NCBI GenBank assembly: GCA_027924645.1
Contig: BSBN01001750.1
Span: 310,001 to 374,000 of the forward strand
Source: Cunninghamia lanceolata
Taxonomy: Eukaryota > Streptophyta > Pinopsida > Cupressales > Cupressaceae
Direction of reading: 5' to 3'
Length of the DNA: 64,000 bases
Shown: one piece after another, positions 46,802 to 58,665 of the stretch
How positions within the stretch are numbered: the stretch's first letter is position 1
Layout of the letters: the number at the start of each line of letters is the position of its first letter
Program-made: the position numbers and the translations under genes
Notes under the pieces: generated by a model
Databases searched by the model: none
The model's input: the letters and a program-made list of their open reading frames with translations, nothing else
What the model was told of the DNA's origin: nothing

Positions 46802-48803
46802 TGTTGGTTTTTTCCCAGACTGGATGGTTAGTCCCAGATTTCCCTACAAGGTAGCCATCAATGATCAACAGGATCTCTGGGCCAAGGGCCAACAATGTAG
46901 GAGATAGACTCTATATTTTATCTCCTCTTCTTCTTCAGGCTTTGCAAAACCTAGGGGGGTATTCCCTACTCAACATCCATGATAATGCGTATACTAAGGC
47001 TGGGATGCGGACAGAAAGCAGATGAGTCCTCCTGTAAGTAGACCAAAACTGAAAGATAAGAGCAAAGGGGCTAGCTTTGGGCCTATTTGCAGTTGTAGAC
47101 AGAGGACTGAGGATCCTAAAACTAATTCTAATGTCCTAATGGTTGTTTTAGAGTTTGATTTTGATTTTATGTTTGGATGCAAAGCTGGACATGGTTATAA
47201 CACAAACACAAAGCAAGATTGGTGCCTATCCAGGGCCTGGAGTCAGTAGACATACACCTGTGAATGATATGCATGAACAACTAAAACTGGATTTCAGGGG
47301 GACACATATGATACCCGCCTTACAGATATCTCCCAATACAAAGTGTTAAGCTATCTATACTTATGGCATCCCTACTGCAGTATACCCTTCCCAATGTTCA
47401 ATCTGAAAACAGTTTAATCTACCTTTGAGCAGAAGTTAAGAGATCAGACATTCAACACAGGAATTCTATGTTCTAGAGTTTTAAACATTCCTTGAATACT
47501 CAGACTCAAAAGAAAGATACATGCAATAATGGAGACAGAATTAACAAAACACATGCTAACATAGCATTACTCATATAGGATAAACCATGAAATCAGTGGA
47601 TTCATGCAAAAACATACCACAGAAGATACATAAACTCACAAGTTTTTTGCTGTATAGAGCAACCAAAAAACCAATTGTATTGTATTACAGAGCCAGATAT
47701 TCAACTTTCAACAACAATAAAATGAGTAACACTTCCTGCTTATAAAAGCCAGAGAAGCATACTCCACATTAATTACATGGTTTTGACAAAAAAATCCGCC
47801 AGGTATAGATCCCACCAAGGAATGGCGCTCAGAAGATATTAATGCAACAGACAAAGAGGGGTCTCGAGCCATGCGCCATCATCTGGAGTCTTCACTCAAA
47901 ATTTGGGCAACCTGATCGCTCGTACCATTGCCCATATCTCTGCACTGTCGCCATTAAGGGCCTCAACCACCTGCAGCTACTCAGAAACTGTCGCAACATT
48001 TCAAATAGAAGTTCCCGCCAAAAGTGATTCGCTCAAAGTTTGAAGATACACAGGGGAATAATCCCACATGCTTGGTGAGGAGATCACATTAGTAGTTTAT
48101 AAACAAGGTCGCACACATACCAAGTGTCGAGCGCCTTTTGCCGCGCTCGACACACAAGCCTTCGCCCGAGAGCCCATTGCCAAGACTAACACCGTCGGCC
48201 TGACCCAAAAATCTCTCACCGACCTCAGAAGTCTCCCTGACCGCTACATTACAATCCCCTGTCGGTAAGAGCAACACTATCGGCCAACCTGAAAATCCTC
48301 CTGCCGACACCCTTCTCACCGACGAAGCCTCCGCACTCCCTTGTCGACCAGACACCAACCATCAACAGACCTCTCACCAGCTTGCCCGATAGTCAATGTC
48401 ACCCCGATGGTCACCTTCCTACCTTCGTCGATAAGACCCACACCATCGGCAAACCTCATACACGTCTGCCTGACACAGAGAGTCACCCCGATGCCCAACT
48501 TCATCGGCTAAACATAGACTATCGGAGTGACTGAAAACTCCTTCGCCGATCACCAAGTCACTCCGATGGTCACCTTCCTGAAAACCTCAACCCAAACAAC
48601 ACGTCGGCGTGACCAAAACCATCGGCCCAACAAAAAGCTTCCTCGCCGATCATACCACGTTACGCCGATGGCACACCACTACCACCAACCTGATCACCAA
48701 GAAACCTGCGAGGTCATGCCGGTGGGCAAGAAGATATAGGGTTCAAATGAAGAAACCCTCTAGACATGAAAAACCAACCTCCAGGTCAAAATGAGCACCA
48801 ACA
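46802..48803 (-). repeat. Element F, 5' LTR (2002 bp)
   Basis: TGTTGG...CCAACA. It includes a block (about 47797-48100) absent from the 3' LTR. The segment ttaattacatgg...ggcgctca at the edge of that block has a counterpart in LTR G (60842-60905), so the longer form is probably ancestral. Confidence 0.9.
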
Positions 48804-49221
48804 GTATCCATCAAAATGTGTTATTTGTGCTCAGGATTAAGTTGGTTCAAAAAACTTGTGAACTTTGCGTCATAGGTGAAATTATAAGTCGTATCTTTGC
48901 ATCATCTTATGATTGATTTAATCAAAGCCTTCACAGATCTTTTTATCCAAATCATGTGTACTTTTCTTGCTCAACCTCTAAATTTAGTTGAGTAGTGCAA
49001 GCATGTAGTTAGGTCTTGATTCCAGTCAAAAAGCACAAAATATTTGCTTCGTTGTCAAATGAGTATTTCTACCTTTCACATGTTGCAAACCAAAAATATT
49101 GTAAAGTTTCTAGTCAAGTTTTATTTTACAGGGAGCTTCCCCTACAAATTCAAAGAGCGGTTCTACTACACATATGTCTGTTTTTCTTTCCCACTGAAAG
49201 GTGTGAAATAAAACACTAACA
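48804..49221 (+). repeat. Element C, 3' LTR, part 3
   Basis: Resumes with gtatccatcaaaatgtg (compare 14147 on) and ends ctaaca. The duplication gttat follows at 49222-49226. Confidence 0.88.
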
Positions 49222-49226
49222 GTTAT

Positions 49227-49591
49227 GTAATCTTGGATGTTGCTAAATTTCTTAGGATCAAGGGTCATCAATTCATTATCAATTTGATAGCTTAGCCTTT
49301 AACTTCATCTATTGTACCATATAATGTTTTCAATTTATCTCAAGCATCATGTGAATTTGCACATGCCTTGATCTAAAACAAGAGATCTAGAGAAATAAAA
49401 TTATGAAGACATCCAAGAGCTTTAGTATGCTTAATCATCCATTTTATCTTTGCCTTATCATTTGTGGGTTCAAGAATCTTGTTTTCAACATATAGAGAAT
49501 GTCCAAGATCTATTAGGGCATTCCATGCATGTTGACTCCAAGTTGCATAGTTATATGGTGTTAACAATGGAACCCTTAATTTATCCATTAT
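49227..49591 (-). pseudogene. Element H copia Gag, N-terminal half
   Basis: Starts MDKLRVPLLTPYNYATWSQH at 49591, then ALIDLGHSLYVENKILEP, WMIKHTKALGCLHNFISL, a region with several stops, and finally YQIDNELMTLDPKKFSNIQD running to the gttat duplication. The rest of the protein is at 10831-11257. This is the N-terminal domain of a copia Gag. No primer site or 5' LTR was recognised upstream (right) of it, so H appears truncated. Confidence 0.78.
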
Positions 49592-49639
49592 GTAGAGGAA
49601 AAGGAGAGCACAAGCAGCTATATCAAAGCATAAACTCAA

Positions 49640-52600
49640 TCAACACTGTAATTGAAGCCCCCAAAACCAAAACAACCACCAATCTCAACTCTTTTTCCAA
49701 TCAATGAGTGATATGTACCCAAAGTGCTTCAAACTAAAAATTTGATGTCTAAAGCAAAATCTAGAAAAATGGTATGGACGGAACTGTAGAGTACAGAAAT
49801 ACCTTTCCAACATCTATAAAAAGTTGAAATATCACGTTTATTTATTTATACATCTATTTAATATGATATATAAGTATAAAGTCATGCTATGTAGATGTTT
49901 AGTTTTTAGGATACGTGGTCAAGTTGCAAATTTAAATACAAACCACTACATGACCTTATGGCCACTTAAATTCCTTTACTCCACAATGACTTGGAGAGTA
50001 TGGAGGAGTGTTTTAAACTGATTAAAGAGTGGTCTTTAATGACCAGTATCTTATTTATTGTATGCATGCACCATAGAGAGTGTTTATAGGCTTGATTTCA
50101 GGATGGATAATCGCAGTGATGGAGAGAAGTAAAGCTTGTTAAAAAAGGCTATATTATTAAGGGATATGTAAGAGGGAAAAAGGAGGTAGAGGACCACAAA
50201 GCTTTGTACTCTTCAGGAAATAATAAAAAATAGTGGAAGGACAAGGGAGTTGCAGTAAGGACAAAACTTAAGTATCGGGTTTATCGTTCAATAGGTAAGT
50301 CTATTCTATGACTACGTTTTGATTCAATCATCTTATCTGTTATATGGTTATGTTGGTATCGAATTGACCAAATAGTAATTGTATTACAACCAAGCTCATG
50401 TATTGCAAAGTTTCTTTGTGTTTTATATAAGTAATGAAGTTCGCTGTGATACATTTACAATAGAGCTCACCGTGAAGTATATACTTGACTTACCCTATTT
50501 TATTTGAAGATCACTATGTAAATTACTTAAGTTTACTATATTTTTACCATGGTTGGTAGTATCTTGTCGAAAGGCTGAATATGCAAGGCCGACTATGTTG
50601 TTTTTACTAAGCCAAACTTGGCCGACTATGATTTCAAACATGTCCGATTGTGATTTCATACCTAACCGGTTGCGATCTCATACTTGATCAAGAGTACAAA
50701 TATAAAAAGCCAATAGTATACTCTATATTATTGCCGATTATATAAATATACAGATTCAACAGTATAATCTATATTACTAACGACTGTATAAATATATAGA
50801 GTTGACAGTAATCTATATTACTACCAGCTATATAAATATACAGAGTCGACAGTATAATTTATATTACTATTGACTGTATAAATATATAAAGTCGACAATA
50901 TAAACTATATTAGGTTCGAATGTATTATCAATACATTGCCAATAGTGTAATATATAATATAACTTTAGCAATATTTATATAGTAGACAATTGTGCCTGAA
51001 GAAGTGGCTAAGTGTGCCAAGGACATTTAGAGCCCGGTACGTCAAGATTAAGTCAGCAAGAAGTGCTTGACCATTATACAAGAACCTAGTTGGTCGTAGA
51101 AATTCTATTATGGGTTTATGTGTACTTAAAAGAAGACCTAAGTATAGGTCATTTTCTGTGAAAACAAGTATTTACCCCATAGCAATAGCAAATCATGAAG
51201 ATTAGAGTATCTTGAAGAGCTTAAATAGAAGTTAGTTTGGAGTCAAAGTCTTAGAGAAGGAACTATAGACGTAGACTATTATCTTTAAGTAGATAAAGAA
51301 AAATGAAATGTTTTTAGAAGTTATTTTTTAAGTTATCTTAATTTGTGCATTATTCTACAGGAATGATCTTTTAAACCTAGGCTAAGATTAGCTGCATGGT
51401 AGTGGAGGGATATGCTCACTTCAGTAATGATAAGTTGTAATATTGTTTGCTTAATCATAATAGTATTTCTTTTGATATACATGAGGAAGTGTATTCGATT
51501 GGAAGGTACACAATGATCATTTGATAATCACTGTATAAGTAACTCGGCTGTGTATTCAATAAGCTGATTCAATATTGAGTAAGCTAACTAAGTATGAAAA
51601 TACTACATTTTTATTTTAGACTCAAACCTATTTAGGTTAAAAAATTGAACTTGTCAAAATATTAGTTATGATATTGATAGTTTTCATTACGATCTTATAT
51701 GAATGAGGATAGGTCACCTCATGTATTGCATTTATTCATGTTATGAGAAATGTGAATTCAAATAATACCCAAGTGGTCAAGAGAAGACTAGTGGTTATCA
51801 TTTCCATGTTATTTCATTATAAATTATTACCTTTAGAAAATGAGAGTATTGGTATTTCATTGTGTTGGGATAAAGAAGCTAAATCCCTCGATTTGACCTA
51901 GAAGGTTTAAGAAACTTAAAAACTTCTAAGTTGATTGTAATATTGATTTAGTCTATTGTTTATTATGGTCAATAGAGAATGCTCGAGAAACCATAGATCA
52001 AGACAAGTATAATTTATGAAGAGTCTATGAAACACTTATAATAAATCAAATTATTTCATGATAGAGTCAGAAACATGATATATAGCAGAAGAGTGCTTGA
52101 TTTTGGGTCATTGAGTAGAATGACAGGAAGTCATAGACCCTAGTATTTGCAAGTATGCAAAGAGGGACTCTCTGAAAGGTTAAAATTAACTAAACCCCTA
52201 TGTTACTTTTATCCTAAATTAAGGAATAATTCTAAGTCAGATTGACTGGTATTTGAGTTTAATCAAGATAATTTATGTCTAGAGTTACTAGTCAAGCAAG
52301 TCAACTGTAGGATGAGGTAGTTTCCAAGTTGAGTTAGAGGTGTGTGAACACACAAATACGTTTATTGCAAACGTCTATTTATTGAGAAACTTTGGCCAAA
52401 GTGATGCATTTGTCTCTGCATGCATTATTTGGTTCACCGTGTCTAGATTACATGACATGTCAGAATGATCATACTTAGCTAGAAGATTGTCTAGAGTTGT
52501 ATGGTCAATTGAGTTACGTAGGACATAGTACTAGGACTCATATGGAAACATGTTGGTTCCTTATGTCTATACTCTTAGTGAAGGGTAGGGCCACTTCTAG

Positions 52601-54120
52601 ATGGAAGATGAGTGGGGGATCATCGATCTGTGGTTGGAGTAAAAGCACTCGGATGATGCTCTCCCTCTATAGCAGAAGACACACCGAGACTTGTGAGACA
52701 AATATCAAATTCTAGATGCAGTATACTTCATGATTGACTTATGATTACCAAACTTGTGTAAACTTATTCATGATGCTAGGTGCAAATTATTTGTAAATGT
52801 AAAGCAAAATGATTTCACTATGATTTTATCTTTGGATATATTGTAATTTCAAGGTTGAAAAGATTCAAAAAAGATATGCATTTATTTCTTGAGATTATAC
52901 AAATGTTAAACAAAATTTGTATTTCATGTTTAAACATGTTCATTTACTTTCTAAGTAAACTTTGTGAGTAATTCCAAGTTATATGAGTTGGTATGTTACA
53001 TATAAAATTTCACCTAATTTCTATTCTACATTTAAAAAATTTGAAACAACATTACTTATATTTAATCTAACTTTACAACTTTCAAGTACATATTACTTAG
53101 GTTAATTTTTATCCATCCAACAATGTCTTTTCTGAAATGCCCAACTCTTGTCTTGTCAACCTGCACAATGTGATGTATTGGCATTATTATGTTCTTCCTG
53201 CTACATAATAGAAATCTACACATGCTTAATTTAAACATTCTTTATATATTAATTTCCAATATTGATACAAACTAAATTTTTGGATCTCTTTTGAAAGGAT
53301 ATATTCTTATATAACATACTTATTTTAAACATTTTGTATCTTATTTTGAAATAGTTATAAATATCTATGTCAAGTATTTATATTGTATCTATCATATTTT
53401 GACAAAAATATAAGTTTTCTATCCTTCTCTATTCAAATTATTCAATTTCAACTTTTACTATATGTTAAGAATATATACTTTTATTAGTGTGTGCTTTCTG
53501 CCAATATGGTACTATGATTTCGACATATAGACCTTGCCCTAATCAACATCTATATTAGTGTCCATTTAATCAAAGACATCACAATTTGACACAATTTAAT
53601 CTATTGTCCAATAATGTTCAAATTATGTTTCTACCTATATGGTGTTGCAAGATTGTACACAAACATGTACTCCAATCCACATTATTGATATGATTCTTTA
53701 AACATACACATTAACTTGATTCAACTCAAATTTGTTTCCAATGTGAAAAAAAAATATCGGCATAACCAAGAATAAACATATCTTAGTTATTCAGTATAGC
53801 TTTACTAGTAGAAAGATTTCAATGCTTTTGGCTGAGGCACTCAATTTTTCTTTATAAAATTATCTCACTAATAATCCATGATTACATAGATTAAATTTCA
53901 TTAGTATTTTTCAAAAACAAGCTGGTGTAAACTGGCTCATTGATGAGTAGCAATCATTTGTATAGAAATTTATTTTCCCATGCTCCAACTATCAAGAATA
54001 AAACTCAGTATTAAGTGAGGTAAGAAGTTCTACCAGCTTGTTCTCTCAAACATTTTCATTAAATATGTCTTTCAATTATTTCAATCTATACTTATAGCTA
54101 AGAGAATTGAAATAATTATT
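49640..54120. other. AT-rich non-coding region, no gene recognised
   Basis: About 4.5 kb of AT-rich DNA with only short open frames (for example 52497-52715, no known domain). A 46-bp minisatellite lies at 50715-50920 and a loose repeat around ccgactatgatttcaaac at 50578-50690. It may be old decayed repeats or unique intergenic DNA. Confidence 0.4.
50715..50920. repeat. 46-bp minisatellite, about 4.5 units
   Basis: Units start at 50715, 50761, 50807, 50851 and 50897. Each reads agtataatctatattact, a variable few bases, gtataaatata, then agagtcgac. Units differ by several bases, so the array is old. Confidence 0.75.
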
Positions 54121-54130
54121 TTAAAAAAGT

Positions 54131-54480
54131 TTTAGATTGGTTGATGAAAATTGTTGAAGGAATATTCAATTTCATAATCTTCAATAATGCATTCTTTTTT
54201 TTTTGTTTTTTTGGGTCAGCGAACGCTTTTGACCGGAGCTATGAACCGGTGAGGTCACAACACGGGAGACATCATCCCCAAGCATGAACACTTTGGGATT
54301 TGAACCTTGGTGGCTGCCACTACAACCAAGCGACTTAACCATGCCCTTAATGGACTTCAATAATGCAATCTTGCTTGTTATATAACAATTGGGAAAGACA
54401 TAAAATTAAATATATAATTCATTTTTTTATACATAATATTGTGTAGTTCTTTCATACAAAATTATAGTTATCCCTATTAA
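54131..54480 (+). repeat. Dispersed repeat, copy 2, carrying a SINE
   Basis: Matches 1100-1260 on both sides of the SINE, ending in the shared run ttatacataatattgtgtag. See the SINE entry for the empty-site comparison. Confidence 0.6.
54192..54354 (-). mobile_element. tRNA-derived SINE with 13-bp target duplication
   Basis: On the minus strand it starts CCATTAAGGGCATGGTTAAG and ends in a poly(A)-rich tail (T-run at 54195-54212). Pol III promoter boxes are visible: an A-box-like TGGTTAAGTCG (54331-54341) and a B box GGTTCAAATCC (54296-54306). It is flanked by cttcaataatgca at 54179-54191 and 54355-54367, a perfect 13-bp duplication, as expected for LINE-driven insertion. Length without tail is about 140 bp. 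Confidence 0.88.
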
Positions 54481-54886
54481 ATAACACTTAAGTAAATAAA
54501 AATAAACAAAATTTTAAAATAGTTCTAAATTAAAATAAAATACAACTATTCGTATCAAATAAAATAGCATATTTTCTTGATTTTTTATATAGATATATTT
54601 AAACTAATTTTATTAATGCATTAATTGGCATAAATACATTATAACAATAAAAATTTAAAATACTTATTATCATGTAAAAAAAAATTGGGGTGAAAATTTA
54701 TTTATTAGAACTGGGCACAAATGCAAAAAAACTAGGATACATAGAAAGAAACAGAGACAAAATCCAAAGCAACTAGTTAAAATGTAACCAAGAAAACTCC
54801 AAAAACTAGCTGAAGCCCAAACTAGAGAAACCAACCTTAGCTTTGCCTGTCATTAACCACAAGCTAATGTAACGTCTGAGATTTGT

Positions 54887-55472
54887 CTACAAACAACTAA
54901 TCGCAACTATTAACATCCCAATCACTTTGTTGATATGAAGCCCACTTGGCAAGACAGTTTGCCACCCTATTCCATTCCTTGGAAATATGGGTGAAGGAAG
55001 CAAACTCAAAAGAGTTTCCCAACCATAGAATCTGCCTACCAACCACCTCCAATTGCCAGTGGATTCCCTCCAACCGTCGCTCATTCAACATATTAATAAC
55101 TATCATAGAATATGCCTCAACAATGATCTTCTATCAACCCAAAGCACATGTGTTTTCCACGGCCACAAGAATAGCTTGAGCTTCTATAAGATTATTTGAT
55201 GTCTGCCCCATATAAGTGGAGAAGAAAAAGACCACCGCACTAGAACTATCTCTCCCAACCCCACCAATTCCAGCATGGCCCAAGTTCCCTCTAGAGGATC
55301 CATCTATATTAATCTTAAAAACCCCAAGCAGGGGATAAGCCCATTTGTCTTCCCTTGAAATCTTCATCTTTGGCCCGCGTCCCACCTTAATCATAGAATG
55401 GCCAACAACATTCTCACCAAGGCCTGGTCCATAAGCCACATAAAGTTCTTCCCTCTCCAATGACTCATCCAA
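54887..55472 (-). pseudogene. LINE RNase H domain, two catalytic Asp lost
   Basis: GVFKINIDGSSRGNLGHAGI (first Asp kept) and SNNLIEAQAILVAVENTCAL (Glu kept). A stop near 55134 is followed by IVEAYSMIVINMLNERR, where EADS is usual (Asp to Tyr), and EWNRVANCLAKWA, where VADCLAK is usual (Asp to Asn). Plant L1 elements often carry such an RNase H at the end of ORF2. This copy is not catalytic. Confidence 0.85.
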
Positions 55473-55609
55473 GTCACACTTGGCTATAATAGTCTCTCAA
55501 ATCTTACAATATTTTTCCACAGCTATTGAGTCCAAATCTGACATCCTTAGATGATTCTTTTGTTGCACTCTAGCCAAAGCTGCCAGATAATACAGGAAGG
55601 ATCAATCTC

Positions 55610-56034
55610 TCATGCCACTTGAAGAAAGGAAGCCTTGGTTGGAGGTCTCCCTAGACTATTCCAAAAGTCCACCAAAGAAGTGGCATGAACATCCCCCTTT
55701 TTCCATAAACCCCACCAAAGATGCCAGATTTCCTTAGCATACAAGCACTGGAAGAAAATATGGGGGATACATTCATCATTATACCCACACAAAGCACATA
55801 TTTAAGGTCTCTGAAAACCCCACTTTTGCAAATTATCCCAAGTAAGACATCTATTTCTAGCAACCAGCCAAAAAAAAAGTTACACTTCGGCCAAGCATAA
55901 TTATTCCAAACTTTCTTCCACCAGGGAACTTTCCTACCTACACCATCTTGCTGATCAAGAACTTGGTACCCCCTAGCCACAGAGTAAGACCCCTTAGGGT
56001 TAAGACCCCAAGCTAAGATATCTTGTTCACTCAA
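55610..56034 (-). pseudogene. LINE zinc-binding reverse transcriptase domain (zf-RVT)
   Basis: DILAWGLNPKGSYSVARGYQ, WKKVWNNYAWPKCNFFFGWL and, after a frame change near 55800, ALCGYNDECIPHIFFQCLYA with WHLWWGL. These are the landmarks of the zf-RVT region found near the end of plant LINE ORF2, with the C..C....H....C pattern. The fragment is broken by frameshift. Confidence 0.8.
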
Positions 56035-56039
56035 GGAAT

Positions 56040-56990
56040 TGTAGAACCGTTTAGCCAGAATTGAAGATAAAACATTTCGATCTTCCTCTGAACCCCCCTA
56101 GGGCATTCTTGGGGGTTTCTCCAACAAGCTATCTCCGTATGACCTAAATAAATTGAGTACACTTAAATTTTGCTACTCAAATCCATCCAACTTCAATAAA
56201 TATGTCACAAAGATCCTACAATTGCAGATGAGAAGATATGATGGGGGAACCCATCTTAGGAATCATGCCAAAACAGAGCTTCAAAACCCTTGTTACAGAT
56301 CCAAAATAATCCTTTCTTGATAAGATGAGCCCCCTTCTTAAGAGTACTCCAAATCATTGAATCTTTCCCAAAGAGATCAACCCTAGGGATATCCTCACTA
56401 GCAATCTCCCCCAAGTACTTAGAAGTAAGAATTCTAGCCCAAGGCTACTCTGGATTAGTGCACCACCTCCAATAAAGCTTGGAAGCAAGAGCCTAGAAAT
56501 TGGTACTAGATTGACAAAGACCCAAACCCCCATTCTGCTTTAGGCTACAAACAATCTCCCAACTAACCAAACTCCATTTAGAGGCCTCCAAATTCTCAAC
56601 CCAAAGAAATTGCCTTGAAAGAGCATCAATGTCCCTGATAAAAATTGAAGGAGCCACCAACAAAAGACACCTATAAATAGGGAGAGGCTGAATCACTAAT
56701 TTCAACAACATTACTCTTCCAACAGAGCAAAGTCATCGAAAGTTCTAGTCGCTAACCTTTATGTGAAGCTTATTAAGAATCATCTGTGAATACCCCCTAG
56801 CAATGAGCCCAACTGAAAGGGGAAAACCCAGATACGGGAGAGGGAGAGTTCCCACCTAGAATCTAAGAATCCTAGCAATTCAAAGATAAATGAGATGAAG
56901 AGTATTAAAGAAAATGATGGAATACTTGTCTTCATTAATCTTCTATCTGGAAGCTAATAAGTAAATATCTAGAGCTCTTCAACAATTCTT
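56040..56990 (-). pseudogene. LINE reverse transcriptase thumb and connector, decayed
   Basis: The clearest piece is 56493-56711: KLVIQPLPIYRCLLLVAPS, IDALSRQFLWVENLEASKWS, LVSWEIVCSLKQNGGLGLCQ. This corresponds to the conserved block after the polymerase active site in plant LINEs. The remainder has several stops and frame changes. Confidence 0.7.
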
Positions 56991-56999
56991 TGCTTTCCT

Positions 57000-57419
57000 A
57001 ACGTTGGCCAAGCCTAGTAGGGTTGTATCATCCACGAACTACAAATGAGAGAAACAAGGCACAATGCTAGCCCAGGACCATCCATGGATCTGCCCTTGTT
57101 TGACAAGAAGATTTAGAAGCTGACCTAAACCCTCTGCCATCAATATGAACAAATACGGTGACAAAGGATCTCCCTGCTGCAGACCCCTAGAAGCTCTAAA
57201 CAAAGGAGACGAGGCACCATTGATGATAACTAAGAAGGAAGGAGAGGTTATCCAACTTATAACCCATTCGACCCAATCCCTACCAAAGCCAAAAGAAAGG
57301 AGGATTTGTTGCAAAAACCTCCATTTGACCCTGTCATAGGCATTGGACATATCCAACTTGATGAACATAGCCTTGTCCTTTAAGGTTGCCATAGAATGTA
57401 TAGCTTCCCCAGCTATCAC
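57000..57419 (-). pseudogene. LINE reverse transcriptase core, stop before FVDD
   Basis: KAMFIKLDMSNAYDRVKWRF holds the first catalytic Asp, GLQQGDPLSPYLFILMAEGL is the fingers-palm motif, and SHL*FVDDTTLLG the catalytic pair. A TAG at 57039-57041 replaces the residue usually Gln (HLQFVDD). A functional copy would reverse-transcribe LINE RNA at the target site. Confidence 0.88.
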
Positions 57420-57539
57420 TACCCCATCCAGAATCTATCTACCTACCACAAAGTCCCCTTGCTCTTCAGAAATAAGGGTGCTAAACACTTTTTAAGTCTC
57501 TTTGCCATAAGTTTGGTAATGATCTTACAGACTTACATA

Positions 57540-58224
57540 AAGCAATGGGCCTAAAATGATCGAAAGAATGAACATCTTCATTTTGGGGGATAAGAGCAAG
57601 CAAGGTCAAATTCAAGGCACTCAGCATCTATTTATTGTTTTGTGATTCCCAAACTAACACCAACAAATCTTGTTTGAGAATCTCCAAAAAATCTTGAAAA
57701 AATTCAATCGAAAAACCAAGTCAGGAGCCTTCCCCTTCCTCATTTGAAAAATAACCCCTTCCAACTCCTCAAGAGAAACAGGTTTGATGAGCTCTTCATT
57801 CATCTCTATCAACACTAAAGGAGGGATACATTCCAGAACCAAATCCTCCTCCATTAACACTTGGGGGGTATCCTTCAAAAGAAGAGAAGAGAAAAAAAGC
57901 ATAGCCTTTCTACAGATATCAGGTGATGAAGAAAGTTGTTTCCCATTAGAATTCTTGATAGAGGTGATAATGTTCCTCTGCCATCTGTCCTTGACAGAAT
58001 TGTGAAAAAAATTTGTATTCCTATCTCCTTCTTGAAGCCAATCAATCCTAGCCTTCTGCTTCCAGTAAATTTCCTCCCGAAGTTCCCATTCTGAGAGCTC
58101 CTTAAGTAACTCAAACTCCTTTTGTAGATTCTCTGTTGTAAGGCCAAACTCCCTAGTCTGATGTGTGATCACATCTAAACGAGACTGGACATCCATCTTA
58201 GACTGAAAATATTTCCAAAGCACT
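57540..58224 (-). pseudogene. LINE ORF2 linker between endonuclease and reverse transcriptase
   Basis: Long helical stretch (LWKYFQSKMDVQSRLDVITH, EKEFELLKEL-like) then YWKQKARIDWLQEGDRNTNF and FHNSVKDRWQRNIITSIKNS, a signature of plant L1 ORF2, followed by LEELEGVIFQMRKGKAPDLV at the start of the polymerase. Open over 57654-58223 and disrupted beyond it. Confidence 0.85.
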
Positions 58225-58665
58225 CTCTATTCCATCTCTTGAGTTGGTATTTCATGTACTACAGTCTCTTAACAAAAGAGTACATGGCAGTACTGTAAGC
58301 TAGCTTACCCTCTTACCACCAAACTGTCATAAGATCCTATAAAGATTCCTCACGCAGCCACATTAGTTGGAACCTGAAAGAGGGTTTCTTAGAAGTTCCA
58401 AACATAGGAACCCTCAGTTTGATGGATCAGTGATCATATTGTCACCAATCCAAAATCTCTGAGCTGGACATCCAATGATTACTCACCCAATAGTTGGAAA
58501 CAAAGAACCTGTCCAGTCTCTCAGACTTCAAATCCTTGCAACATCTTTGGTTGTTCCAAGTAAATTGCCCATTACTGGGCTAAATATCCACTAAGCCCAA
58601 AGAGTCTATACACTCCTGAAGCAACTCTGAAGCAGCATCCAACCTTACTGATAGGGAGGGACTCT
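58225..58665 (-). pseudogene. LINE endonuclease, C-terminal part
   Basis: In shifting frames the minus strand reads RLDAASELLQECIDSLGLVD, GQFTWNNQRCC, SERLDRFFVSNYW and YDHWPI, the end of the AP-like endonuclease. About 30 residues expected between this and the N-terminal part at 62645-63004 are missing, so some LINE sequence was lost at the insertion. Confidence 0.7.

Larger units (their letters stand above)
38378..48803 (-). mobile_element. Element F: full-length Tat/Ogre-like Ty3/gypsy retrotransposon
   Basis: The LTRs are 38378-40080 and 46802-48803, bounded by TGTTGG and CCAACA. The target duplication gtatc is perfect (38373-38377 and 48804-48808), and removing F restores the LTR of C. 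The interior reads on the minus strand: primer site, Gag, protease, RNase H (first), reverse transcriptase, RNase H-like domain (second), integrase. One frame spans 46684-40229 with stops at 45404, 41975, 40997, 40580, 40424 and 40295 and no frameshift that I can see. I see no chromodomain. Confidence 0.93.
11263..49221 (+). mobile_element. Element C: Tat-like, gag-only LTR retrotransposon with 3.3 kb LTRs, interrupted by B and F
   Basis: The left LTR is 11263-14564. The right LTR starts at 17523 and is split into 17523-19298, 37292-38377 and 48804-49221 by elements B and F. Without them C is about 9.5 kb. The target duplication gttat is perfect. A primer-binding site of the Tat/Ogre type follows the left LTR. 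The interior codes for a Gag and a long acidic tail, and I see no protease, reverse transcriptase, RNase H or integrase. C is therefore probably a non-autonomous partner of a full Tat-type element. Confidence 0.88.

Noticed and set aside
38378..48803. Endogenous pararetrovirus
   Set aside because: LTRs, primer site, 5-bp duplication and an integrase with its catalytic triad identify a Ty3/gypsy retrotransposon. No movement or coat protein motifs were seen.
52497..52715. 72-codon plus-strand frame with several Arg and Trp residues
   Set aside because: No domain, no homologue recognised and surrounding DNA is non-coding.
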